A stretch of 25,182 bases of DNA from Chloroflexota bacterium (lineage in GTDB: Bacteria; Chloroflexota; Anaerolineae; UBA4142). Where the stretch lies: contig JACQGS010000297.1 in the NCBI GenBank assembly GCA_016199405.1, forward strand, positions 1 to 25,182, written 5' to 3'. Position 1 is the first letter of the stretch, and every line of letters begins with the position of its first letter. The notes under the pieces were generated by a model that saw only the letters and a program-made list of their open reading frames with translations, made no database searches and was not told the origin of the DNA. Below, piece after piece: positions 1 through 6,114 of the stretch. The translations under genes were made by a program, and so were the position numbers.

Positions 1-834
1 ATGATGGACGAGCGCGGCGACGCCGTCAAAGAAGCCGGTCCGGCGACGCCGGTCGTGATCACCGGACTTTCGGATACGCCGGATGCCGGCGAAGCGTTCC
101 GCGTCGTCGCCGATGAAAAGGTCGCGCGCAATCGCGCGGAAGCGCGCGGGTTCGAAAAACGCGCCACGGCGCAAAAATCGGCGCGTCCCCTCACGCTGAA
201 CGATTTGTATGCGCAATTCCAAGCCGGCAAAGTCAAATCGCTGAATTTGATTATCAAAGCCGATGTGCAGGGATCGCTCGAGCCGGTCGTTACATCGCTG
301 GAGAAACTAGGCGATGACAAACTGAAAGTGAAAATGGTTCATCAAGGCATCGGCACCGTGACGCGTTCCGACGTGATGCTGGCGGTCGCGTCGCAAGGGA
401 TCGTACTCGCGTTCAACGTTGGCGTTGAAGCCGCCGCGCAATCGCTGATTGAGAGCGAGGGCGTCGACTTGCGCGAGTACACGATCATTTACAAGTTGAT
501 CGAGGATATTGAAAAAGCGCTGAAAGGGATGCTCGAGCCGACATACAAAGAGGTCTTGGCGGCGCGCGCACAAGTTCTGCAAATTTTCAAAGTCAAAAAG
601 GTCACGATTGCTGGCGTGCGCGTCACGCAAGGCAAAATTGTGCGCGGCGTGGTCGCGCGGGTTGTGCGCGGCGGTACGGAAATGTTCAAAGGCAGTATCT
701 CGTCGCTGAAACGTTTCGAAGAAGACGTCAAAGAAGTGGCGGAAGGGTACGAATGCGGTTTGGCGTTGGAAAAATTCACCGATCTCCAAACCAACGATCA
801 GATCGAGTTTTACGAAAAAGTGCGCGTTACGTAA
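1..834 (+). CDS. infB: Translation initiation factor IF-2, C-terminal part (5' truncated by window)
   Basis: IF-2 is the GTPase that brings initiator tRNA to the 30S subunit. Only its last ~277 residues are here, so the G domain lies upstream of the window. What remains is the end of domain II, then domain III (LIIKADVQGSLEPVV near residue 82, followed by GIGTVTRSDVMLA), then the C1/C2 region that contacts fMet-tRNA (EYTIIYKLIEDIEKALKGML, KVKKVTIAGVRVTQGKIVRG). The frame is open from the first base, so the Met at position 1 need not be a start codon. The stop TAA is at 832-834. Being directly upstream of rbfA, nrnA, truB and ribF is the classic bacterial arrangement. The family call is certain; only the start is missing. 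Confidence 0.97.
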   Translation: MMDERGDAVKEAGPATPVVITGLSDTPDAGEAFRVVADEKVARNRAEARGFEKRATAQKSARPLTLNDLYAQFQAGKVKSLNLIIKADVQGSLEPVVTSLEKLGDDKLKVKMVHQGIGTVTRSDVMLAVASQGIVLAFNVGVEAAAQSLIESEGVDLREYTIIYKLIEDIEKALKGMLEPTYKEVLAARAQVLQIFKVKKVTIAGVRVTQGKIVRGVVARVVRGGTEMFKGSISSLKRFEEDVKEVAEGYECGLALEKFTDLQTNDQIEFYEKVRVT

Positions 835-843
835 TCGGTCTGC

Positions 844-966
844 GAATGTAACTACTCACCAATGTCATTGCGAGCGGTTTTTGCGAAGCAATCCCCAACG
901 AGCAATTGGGAGATTGCTTCGTCGCAAACTTCGCTCCTCGCAATGACAAAATAGTCACTTACATTC
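844..966. repeat. Palindromic intergenic repeat, GTCATTGCGAG type
   Basis: This stretch fills almost all of the infB-rbfA gap. The inner arms are GTCATTGCGAG (from 864) and CTCGCAATGAC (to 947). Between them are the subterminal words GAAGCAATC and GATTGCTTCG. An outer pair, GAATGTAA at 844-851 and TTACATTC at 959-966, extends the inverted repeat. The GTCATTGCGAG...GAAGCAATC word is a widespread non-coding bacterial repeat as I recall it; copy number in this genome cannot be judged from one window. No coding potential is seen. As RNA it could fold into a long hairpin between infB and rbfA. Confidence 0.8.
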
Positions 967-979
967 TTGGAGTTCGAGA

Positions 980-1471
980 GTGCCCGCCTATCGTCAAGAA
1001 CGCGTTACCCAACGCGTCCATCAAGAGATCAGTCTGCTACTCGTCCGCGATCTGGGCGACCCGCGATTGTTGAACGTGAACATCACGCGCGTTGAGATGA
1101 GCGGCGACCTGCGCTACGCGCACGTATTTGTCAGCCCGCCGGCGTCCCCGGAGGAAGGGACAGAGATGCTCGCCGGTTTGCGCAGCGCCGCCGGTTATAT
1201 CCGCCACCGGCTCGCCGAGTCGCTCGATATGAAGTTCGCGCCCGAGCTGAGGTTCGATCTCGACCGCGCGATCGAAAAAGGCGAACGCTTTTTGCGCGTG
1301 CTGGAGCAAGTGCAAGCGGAAGAACGCGCGGCAAAAGCATTGGCTGAATTGCCATCGACGCACGCAGCAATTGAAATTGTTAAACCGCCCCGGAAACGCG
1401 CGACGCTTGCAGAAAAAAAGGCAAGTCCGCCGAAATCATCTCGCAAGAAAATTTTGAAGCAAAAAAAGTAA
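980..1471 (+). CDS. rbfA: Ribosome-binding factor A
   Basis: RbfA binds the free 30S subunit and is needed for 16S rRNA 5'-end processing and cold adaptation. The N-terminus YRQERVTQRVHQEISLLL, then DPRLLNVNITRVEMSGDLRYAHVFV and the segment LRSAAGYIRHRLAESLDMKFAPELRF, are the KH-fold signatures of the family. The start is GTG at 980, preceded by TTGGAG at 967-972. At 163 residues it is longer than a typical ~120-residue RbfA because of a lysine- and arginine-rich tail (about residues 130-163, with KPPRKR and KKILKQKK), probably disordered and RNA-contacting. It sits after infB as usual. Confidence 0.95.
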   Translation: MPAYRQERVTQRVHQEISLLLVRDLGDPRLLNVNITRVEMSGDLRYAHVFVSPPASPEEGTEMLAGLRSAAGYIRHRLAESLDMKFAPELRFDLDRAIEKGERFLRVLEQVQAEERAAKALAELPSTHAAIEIVKPPRKRATLAEKKASPPKSSRKKILKQKK

Positions 1472-1475
1472 ACAC

Positions 1476-1530
1476 GGGAGCAAGGGAGCAGAGGAGCGCG
1501 GGAGAAAGTCGCCCCTGCTCCCCTGCTCCG
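1476..1530. repeat. Octamer (GGGAGCAR) inverted-repeat array between rbfA and nrnA
   Basis: The left arm is four degenerate 8-nt units: GGGAGCAA, GGGAGCAG, AGGAGCGC, GGGAGAAA. The right arm after a short loop is CCCCTGCT, CCCCTGCT, CCGC. The arms are complementary, so the element can form a hairpin. A second member with the same unit lies inside the FGGY kinase gene at 23685-23758. It may work as a processing or attenuation hairpin here, but there is no T-tract, so it is not a simple terminator. Confidence 0.75.
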
Positions 1531-1549
1531 CAACACCCCTGCAAGGTAT

Positions 1550-2509
1550 ATGAACCAAACCCTGACCTTCGACCAAGCCGTCAACCTATTCAAAGAACCC
1601 CATCGTATCTTCATCGCCGCGCACATCATGCCGGACGGCGATTGCATCGGCTCCGCGCTCGGTTTGACGTGGGCGTTGCGAAAAATCGGCAAGACCGTCA
1701 CGGTGACCTGTCACGATCACGTTTCTGAATCGTTCGCGTTCTTGCCGGGCTTGAAGGAATTATCCGCGCAGGTTCCGACTGATGAAGAACTGCTCGTGTT
1801 CGTGGACGGCAGTTCGGCGGATCGCTACGGCGCGGCGTTCGATCCGAAATTGTTCGGCGCGCGTCCGGTGCTCGCGATTGACCATCATGCGACAAACGAA
1901 AACTTTGCGCCGTTGAATTTCGTGGACGCAACGCGCGGGTCGTGCGCGGAAATTATTTTTCGTTTCGTGCGCGCGCTCGATATTCCGCTCGACGCGACGA
2001 TCGCGCAATGTCTCTTGACCGGCATCATCACGGATACGCTCGGCTTTCGCACGTCCAACACCTCGCCGGACACGCTCCGCATCGCGTCGGCGTTGATCGA
2101 AGCTGGCGCGACGATTGGCGGCGTCGTCGAGCAAGTGTTCAATCAATATTCGTTGCCATCCTTGCGTTTGCGCGGCAAAGTTTTCAGCGCCGCCCAGCTC
2201 GATGGAAATATTTTGTGGGCAGAAGTTTCGCAAAAAGATTTGCGCGATTTCGGCATCACGAATAACGGCGCGGGCGGCATGATCAACGCGTTGTTAGGCG
2301 TGGATGCCGCGCAGATTGCCGCGCTCTTCACCGAAAAAGAATCCGGCAAAATTGATGTCAGCATGCGCGCGCGTCCCGGCTATGACGTCTCCGGCGTCGC
2401 GGCGCGACTCGGCGGCGGCGGACACAAGCAAGCCGCCGGCGCGTTGCTCGATGGACCGCTGACAAGCGCGCGCGAGCGCGTGTTGGCGGAATTGCGAAAA
2501 GTAGTGTAG
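1550..2509 (+). CDS. nrnA: DHH/DHHA1 phosphoesterase, NrnA-like oligoribonuclease / pAp phosphatase
   Basis: NrnA-type enzymes degrade short RNA oligomers to mononucleotides and hydrolyse 3'-phosphoadenosine 5'-phosphate in the cytoplasm. Metal-binding DHH motifs are visible: AAHIMPDGDCIGSAL (about residues 23-38), the second Asp in LVFVDGSSADR, and AIDHHATNENF (about 110). The C-terminal DHHA1 domain ends in the substrate-binding GGGGHKQAAGA loop. Length 319 aa is normal. The start ATG at 1550 has AAGG about six bases upstream. Its place between rbfA and truB matches many Gram-positive and Chloroflexota genomes. Confidence 0.93.
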   Translation: MNQTLTFDQAVNLFKEPHRIFIAAHIMPDGDCIGSALGLTWALRKIGKTVTVTCHDHVSESFAFLPGLKELSAQVPTDEELLVFVDGSSADRYGAAFDPKLFGARPVLAIDHHATNENFAPLNFVDATRGSCAEIIFRFVRALDIPLDATIAQCLLTGIITDTLGFRTSNTSPDTLRIASALIEAGATIGGVVEQVFNQYSLPSLRLRGKVFSAAQLDGNILWAEVSQKDLRDFGITNNGAGGMINALLGVDAAQIAALFTEKESGKIDVSMRARPGYDVSGVAARLGGGGHKQAAGALLDGPLTSARERVLAELRKVV

Positions 2510-2543
2510 CCCCTTGTGGGCGTGATGACGCGCACGAGGCGCT

Positions 2544-3434
2544 ATGCTACAAAATCCACACGGCATCCTCAATCTCAACAAACCCTCCGGCATTTCCTCG
2601 CACGACGCGGTTTATGCGGTGCGAGAAATTTTGCAAACGCAACGCGTCGGTCACGCCGGCACACTCGATCCGATGGCGAGCGGCGTCTTGTTGATGTGCG
2701 TCGGCAACGCAACGCGCGTGACTGAATATCTCCAAGATCACGATAAAACCTATCGCGCGCGCGTCCGGCTCGGCATCGAAACCGACACGTACGATGCGAC
2801 CGGCGCGATCGTTTTCGAAAAACCGTTTTCTACTTCGCCCCAGCAGATCGAAAAAGCCGCGCATAGTTTCATCGGCAAACTCAAGCAGACCCCGCCGATT
2901 TATTCCGCGATCAAACAGCAAGGCACGCCGCTCTACAAACTCGCGCGCCGCGGCGCGGAGGTTCAAGTGGACGCGCGCGCCGTCGAGATTTACGCGATCG
3001 AGGAATTAAAAGTCGATTTGCCGGCAATTGAATTTACGATCCGTTGTAGCAAAGGCACCTACATTCGCTCATTGGCGCACGACCTCGGCGAAAAACTCGG
3101 ATGCGGCGCGCACCTTGCCGCGTTGACGCGCCTCGCGTCCGGCGAATTCAAAATTGAAGACGCGCTCACGCTCGATCAACTCCGCGACGCGGCAACGCGC
3201 GGCGAGATCGCGCAGCATTTGCATTCACTCGACCGCGCGCTGACCCATTTCGACTCCGCGACCTTGGAACCGGACGAGGCGCGGCAAATTCAAAACGGCA
3301 TCGCGATCAAATTGCCCGGCGATTTCACCTCGCCGCTTTTGTGCGCGTACGATCGCGTCGGGGTCTGCATTGCGTTGCTCGAGCCAACGGATCAAGATAA
3401 TATGTGGAAGCCAAAAAAGGTGTTCGCCGTGTAA
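2544..3434 (+). CDS. truB: tRNA pseudouridine(55) synthase TruB
   Basis: TruB converts U55 of the tRNA T-loop to pseudouridine. The catalytic aspartate lies in GHAGTLDPMASGVLL (about residues 37-51). The family tyrosine region KTYRARVRLGIETDTYDATG and the RCSKGTYIRSLAHDLGEKLG motif are also present. The C-terminal ~80 residues form a PUA-like RNA-binding part. ATG at 2544 is preceded by GAGG at 2536-2539 and lies 34 nt after the nrnA stop. The stop codon TAA at 3432-3434 is the first part of a palindromic repeat, so the last residues may have been set by repeat insertion. Length 296 aa is normal. Confidence 0.96.
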   Translation: MLQNPHGILNLNKPSGISSHDAVYAVREILQTQRVGHAGTLDPMASGVLLMCVGNATRVTEYLQDHDKTYRARVRLGIETDTYDATGAIVFEKPFSTSPQQIEKAAHSFIGKLKQTPPIYSAIKQQGTPLYKLARRGAEVQVDARAVEIYAIEELKVDLPAIEFTIRCSKGTYIRSLAHDLGEKLGCGAHLAALTRLASGEFKIEDALTLDQLRDAATRGEIAQHLHSLDRALTHFDSATLEPDEARQIQNGIAIKLPGDFTSPLLCAYDRVGVCIALLEPTDQDNMWKPKKVFAV

Positions 3435-3536
3435 GGGCGAAGCATTTGCAAGAGTTTAGTCTTGCGGGATTCGGGTTGGCATATGTCAACTCATTTCTCT
3501 GAGAATTCTGGTCAGGCAAATGCCTCGCCCCTACAA
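3432..3536. repeat. Palindromic repeat, GGGCGAGGCATTTGCC family, copy 1
   Basis: The left arm TAAGGGCGAAGCATTTGC starts on the truB stop codon. The right arm GGCAAATGCCTCGCCCCTAC ends at about 3533, just before ribF. The arms are nearly complementary around a ~65-nt centre. A second copy lies between archease and rtcB (5998-6101). The right arm contains an ATG (3520) reading Met-Pro-Arg-Pro-Tyr in frame with ribF. Confidence 0.85.
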
Positions 3537-3546
3537 AACAAAAAAC

Positions 3547-4482
3547 ATGGAAATCATTCGCGATCTCACCACCGTTCATCTCTCCAAACCGACTGTCCTC
3601 ACCATCGGCTCCTTCGATGGAATTCATCGCGGGCATAAGCATTTGATCGCGCAGGTCGTTGCGCGCGCGCAAGCCACCGGCGCGGCGAGCGCGCTCGTCA
3701 CGTTGCACCCGCATCCCAAAGTGGTTCTGCGCCCCAACTCCGCGATGGAATATCTCAGCACCGTCGAAGAACGGCTCGATCTGTTGGCACCGCTCGGTTT
3801 GGATTACGCCGTCGTGTTTCCGTTCAGTTTGGAAACTTCACAAATTCACGCGCGCGATTTTGTCCAACTGCTGATTGAGCATATGCAGATACGCGAAATT
3901 TTTTGTGGTGTGGATTTCGCGCTCGGCTACAAGCGCGAGGGCGATGTCGCGTTCTTGCGCGCGCTCGGCGGCGAAAAGAATTTCGCCGTGACGGTCGTCG
4001 AGCCGTTCGTCTTTGAACAGCAAATCGTTTCCAGCACGCGCGTGCGCGATTTGATCGCGCAGGGCGATCTGAACGATGCGACGCGTTTGCTCGGACGTTA
4101 TCCGTCCGTGCGCGGGCGCGTCGTCAAAGGCGATCAGCGCGGGCGCGAGTTGGGCTTTCCCACCGCGAATCTCGCGACGGCGGAACGCCGCTTGATTCCG
4201 GCGAACGGCATTTACGCGGTGCGCGTGCGCGTCGCCGGCGAATGGCGCGCCGGCGCGGCAAGCATCGGCATCCGCCCGACCTTTGGCGGCACGCAACGTT
4301 TGCTCGAAGTCTTCGTTCTGGATTTCAACGGCGATTTGTACGATCAAGTTTTGGAAGTTCAATTCGTCCAGCGGTTGCGCGAGGAAAGAAAGTTCGAGAG
4401 CGTCGCCGCGCTGATCGCGCAGATGCAAAGGGATGTGGAACAGGCGCGCGCAGCGTTGCTCAACATCAAAAAAATGCCTTGA
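3547..4482 (+). CDS. ribF: Bifunctional riboflavin kinase / FAD synthetase RibF
   Basis: RibF phosphorylates riboflavin to FMN and adenylylates FMN to FAD. The N-terminal nucleotidyltransferase domain shows LTIGSFDGIHRGHKHLI (about residues 18-34) and SSTRVRDLIAQGDLNDATRLLGR (about 160-182). The C-terminal flavokinase domain shows GDQRGRELGFPTANL and GVxS-like GAASIGIRPTFGG. I chose ATG 3547 (MEIIRDL), which matches family N-termini. An in-frame ATG at 3520 would add nine residues beginning MPRPY, but those come from the palindromic repeat. Neither ATG has a good Shine-Dalgarno. The TGA stop overlaps the -35 box of the next promoter. Confidence 0.94.
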   Translation: MEIIRDLTTVHLSKPTVLTIGSFDGIHRGHKHLIAQVVARAQATGAASALVTLHPHPKVVLRPNSAMEYLSTVEERLDLLAPLGLDYAVVFPFSLETSQIHARDFVQLLIEHMQIREIFCGVDFALGYKREGDVAFLRALGGEKNFAVTVVEPFVFEQQIVSSTRVRDLIAQGDLNDATRLLGRYPSVRGRVVKGDQRGRELGFPTANLATAERRLIPANGIYAVRVRVAGEWRAGAASIGIRPTFGGTQRLLEVFVLDFNGDLYDQVLEVQFVQRLREERKFESVAALIAQMQRDVEQARAALLNIKKMP

Positions 4483-4507
4483 CGCTGAGAATCGTCTGGC
4501 GTATAAT
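4479..4507 (+). promoter_or_regulatory. Consensus sigma70 promoter of the TIR gene pair
   Basis: TTGACG (4479-4484), a 17-nt spacer, then TATAAT (4502-4507). The -35 box contains the ribF stop codon. The predicted transcription start is near 4514, which rules out the TTG at 4507 as a start codon for the TIR gene. Confidence 0.8.
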
Positions 4508-4536
4508 TGCCGCACATTGCCGGTCAGGTTTCAAAG

Positions 4537-4995
4537 TTGAAAACTGTTACAAATCGTAGAATCGCAAAGCCGCGTGCAAAAGAAAAAAGCTCCGCCTATC
4601 GAGTATTCATTAGCCATTCGTCTCACGATTCTTGGATTGCGAAAATGATGGCGCAAAAGATTCGCGACGTGGGCGCAGAGATTTGGCTAGACGAGAAAGA
4701 TTTAGAGGGCGGCGATTTCATTATCGGAGAGATTATCAAAGGGATTGAAGCAAGCCAAGAAGCAATCGTCTTGATATCTCCTGCCAGTATCAAATCGCAA
4801 TGGGTCGCTCTAGAAATCGGGGCGGTTCTCAGTCAACACAAACGCATAACTCCGATCCTCATCCACACAAACTACGATGCGATGGCTCCGCTAAAGGATA
4901 TTCAGGCAAAGGACATCAACAAGTTTGATCAGTTCTTGATTGAATTGATGAGACGCATCGCGCGCTATCGTCATCGCGCGAAAAGAAAAGAGTGA
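4537..4995 (+). CDS. TIR-domain protein 1
   Basis: This is a stand-alone Toll/interleukin-1 receptor domain protein (TIR_2-like), about 152 aa. The beta-A motif YRVFISHSSHDSW is at about residues 21-33, a BB-loop-like segment is DEKDLEGGDF (52-61), and the candidate NADase glutamate is in QWVALEIGAV (about residue 93). Bacterial TIR domains often cleave NAD+ or make cyclic ADP-ribose isomers in anti-phage defence; that activity here is inferred. Both ends are basic. No ATG precedes the domain. TTG at 4537 is the best choice because it lies downstream of the promoter; a TTG at 4507 falls inside the -10 box. It is followed after 3 nt by the second TIR gene. It is visibly poorer in gcgc words than ribF, suggesting transfer. 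Confidence 0.85.
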   Translation: MKTVTNRRIAKPRAKEKSSAYRVFISHSSHDSWIAKMMAQKIRDVGAEIWLDEKDLEGGDFIIGEIIKGIEASQEAIVLISPASIKSQWVALEIGAVLSQHKRITPILIHTNYDAMAPLKDIQAKDINKFDQFLIELMRRIARYRHRAKRKE

Positions 4996-4998
4996 ACG

Positions 4999-5493
4999 AT
5001 GGCATACAAAGTATTCATTAGCGCGCTATCACAAGATAAAGACCTCGCCAACGATTTGGCGCAACGGCTGAAGCTAACTGGCGTATCGGTTTTTCTTGCC
5101 GAAGCACCTATCCACGCTGGCGAAAATATTGCATCGAAGATTGACGAAAGTCTGCGCGAGAGCGATGAAGTTATTGTCCTCCTATCTGGAAGTTCAATTA
5201 ACAATTCAGCGGTTATGTTTGAACTGGGAGCGGCAGTTGGACTTCATAAGAAGATAACACCGGTCATTGTCGGAATCAGCGAACAAGAATTGCCTTCATT
5301 CGTGAGAGCCTTTCCGTATATTCGATATCCAGACGTGGAAAGCCATTTTGCGAAACTCGGGAGCCAACAAGAATTCCAGTCGCCCAAGCGAAAGGTTAAG
5401 GCACTTGCTGAGACACGTGGGAATTATGTGCCCAAGAAAAAGTTGGCGAGAAATTCACGCGCCCTATCCAAGCAACACGCAAAGGTTGCTTGA
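4999..5493 (+). CDS. TIR-domain protein 2
   Basis: This is a second stand-alone TIR-like protein of 164 aa, starting at ATG 4999, 3 nt after the first. MAYKVFISALSQDKDLA is the beta-A region (residues 1-17), and the segment DEVIVLLSGSSINNSAVMF is at about 56-74. The equivalent of the catalytic glutamate is in FELGAAVGLHKK (about residue 75). It lacks the Ser-His-Ser-Ser form of the first protein, so the two are divergent, not recent duplicates. A lysine- and arginine-rich tail follows (about 127-164, with PKRKVK and KKKLARNSR) and may bind nucleic acid. No ThsA-like, STING-like or Argonaute partner is adjacent. Co-transcription from the 4479 promoter and termination at 5542-5580 are likely. 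Confidence 0.82.
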   Translation: MAYKVFISALSQDKDLANDLAQRLKLTGVSVFLAEAPIHAGENIASKIDESLRESDEVIVLLSGSSINNSAVMFELGAAVGLHKKITPVIVGISEQELPSFVRAFPYIRYPDVESHFAKLGSQQEFQSPKRKVKALAETRGNYVPKKKLARNSRALSKQHAKVA

Positions 5494-5534
5494 GAAGAAT
5501 CCAATGCGCTTTCATCTCACACCCGTCTTTTCAG

Positions 5535-5564
5535 TTGGACGAATGCCACCGAGTTCAATATAAT
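5535..5564 (+). promoter_or_regulatory. Sigma70 promoter of archease, with -10 box inside a terminator loop
   Basis: TTGGAC (5535-5540), an 18-nt spacer, then TATAAT (5559-5564). The -10 box lies in the loop of the hairpin 5542-5576. Transcription would begin near 5571, leaving a leader of about 14 nt without a Shine-Dalgarno before the archease ATG at 5585. Confidence 0.6.
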
Positions 5565-5580
5565 ATCGGTGGCATTTTCT
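5542..5580 (+). terminator. Rho-independent terminator of the TIR operon
   Basis: AATGCCACCGA (5542-5552) and TCGGTGGCATT (5566-5576) form a perfect 11-bp stem with a 13-nt loop. It is followed by the T-rich TTCTTTTG. It lies 48 nt after the second TIR stop codon. Confidence 0.75.
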
Positions 5581-5584
5581 TTTG

Positions 5585-5995
5585 ATGAAACGCTTTGAGG
5601 AAATTCCGCACACCGCCGATTGGTCGTTCCGCGCGTTTGGGCGCGATTTGCGCGAGCTGTTCGCGAACGCGGCATTCGCGATGTTTGCGCTCGAAGGCGC
5701 GATTCCAACGCCAGAGGGCGCAGCAGGAATTTCGCGGCGCATTGTAGTTGAAGGCATTGATTACGAATCGCTGCTGGTCAATTGGCTCAGCGAATTGCTG
5801 TACTGGCAAGAGCAGGAGCGCGAAACGTATCAGCGCTTTCAAATCGAGGAAATTTCGCCAACTGCCTTGCAAGCAATTGTTTTTGGCACGCCGCGCGGCA
5901 AGATCGAGAAAATTATCAAGGCGGCGACCTATCACAATTTGAAAATCGAGCAGACGCCGGAGGGTTGGCAGGTCGTTGTGGTTGTGGATGTTTAA
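5585..5995 (+). CDS. Archease
   Basis: Archease is a small cofactor that activates RtcB-type RNA ligase, promoting guanylylation and multiple turnover. The protein is 136 aa, the normal size. It begins MKRFEEIPHTADWSFRAFG, the typical HTAD motif with the conserved Asp. It contains VEGIDYESLLVNWLSELLYW (about residues 56-75) and ends with KAATYHNLKIEQ...GWQVVVVVDV, where the last Asp is the usual terminal metal ligand. ATG 5585 was chosen over the TTG just before it. The next gene on the same strand is rtcB, which makes the functional pairing strong, although a palindromic repeat of about 100 nt separates them. Confidence 0.93.
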   Translation: MKRFEEIPHTADWSFRAFGRDLRELFANAAFAMFALEGAIPTPEGAAGISRRIVVEGIDYESLLVNWLSELLYWQEQERETYQRFQIEEISPTALQAIVFGTPRGKIEKIIKAATYHNLKIEQTPEGWQVVVVVDV

Positions 5996-5997
5996 TG

Positions 5998-6101
5998 TAG
6001 GGGCGAGGCATTTGCCCGGTCAAATCTCAAAGACCACATGGTTGGCTTGAACCAAGCAAGGTGTTTTTGGCGAACAACCTGTGGCAAATGCCTCGCCCTT
6101 A
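5998..6101. repeat. Palindromic repeat, GGGCGAGGCATTTGCC family, copy 2
   Basis: The left arm GTAGGGGCGAGGCATTTGCC begins just after the archease stop. The right arm GGCAAATGCCTCGCCCTTAC ends at about 6101. It is the same family as 3432-3536 but with an unrelated centre. It carries an ATG at 6088 (Met-Pro-Arg-Pro-Tyr) in frame with rtcB, as copy 1 does for ribF. Confidence 0.85.
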
Positions 6102-6114
6102 CGCGGACGGATTG

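Noticed and set aside
4507..4536. TTG at 4507 as start of the first TIR gene
   Set aside because: It lies in the -10 box of the promoter, so it cannot be in the transcript from that promoter.
4479..5580. A complete Thoeris system
   Set aside because: No ThsA (SIR2/SLOG or Macro effector) gene is next to the TIR genes.
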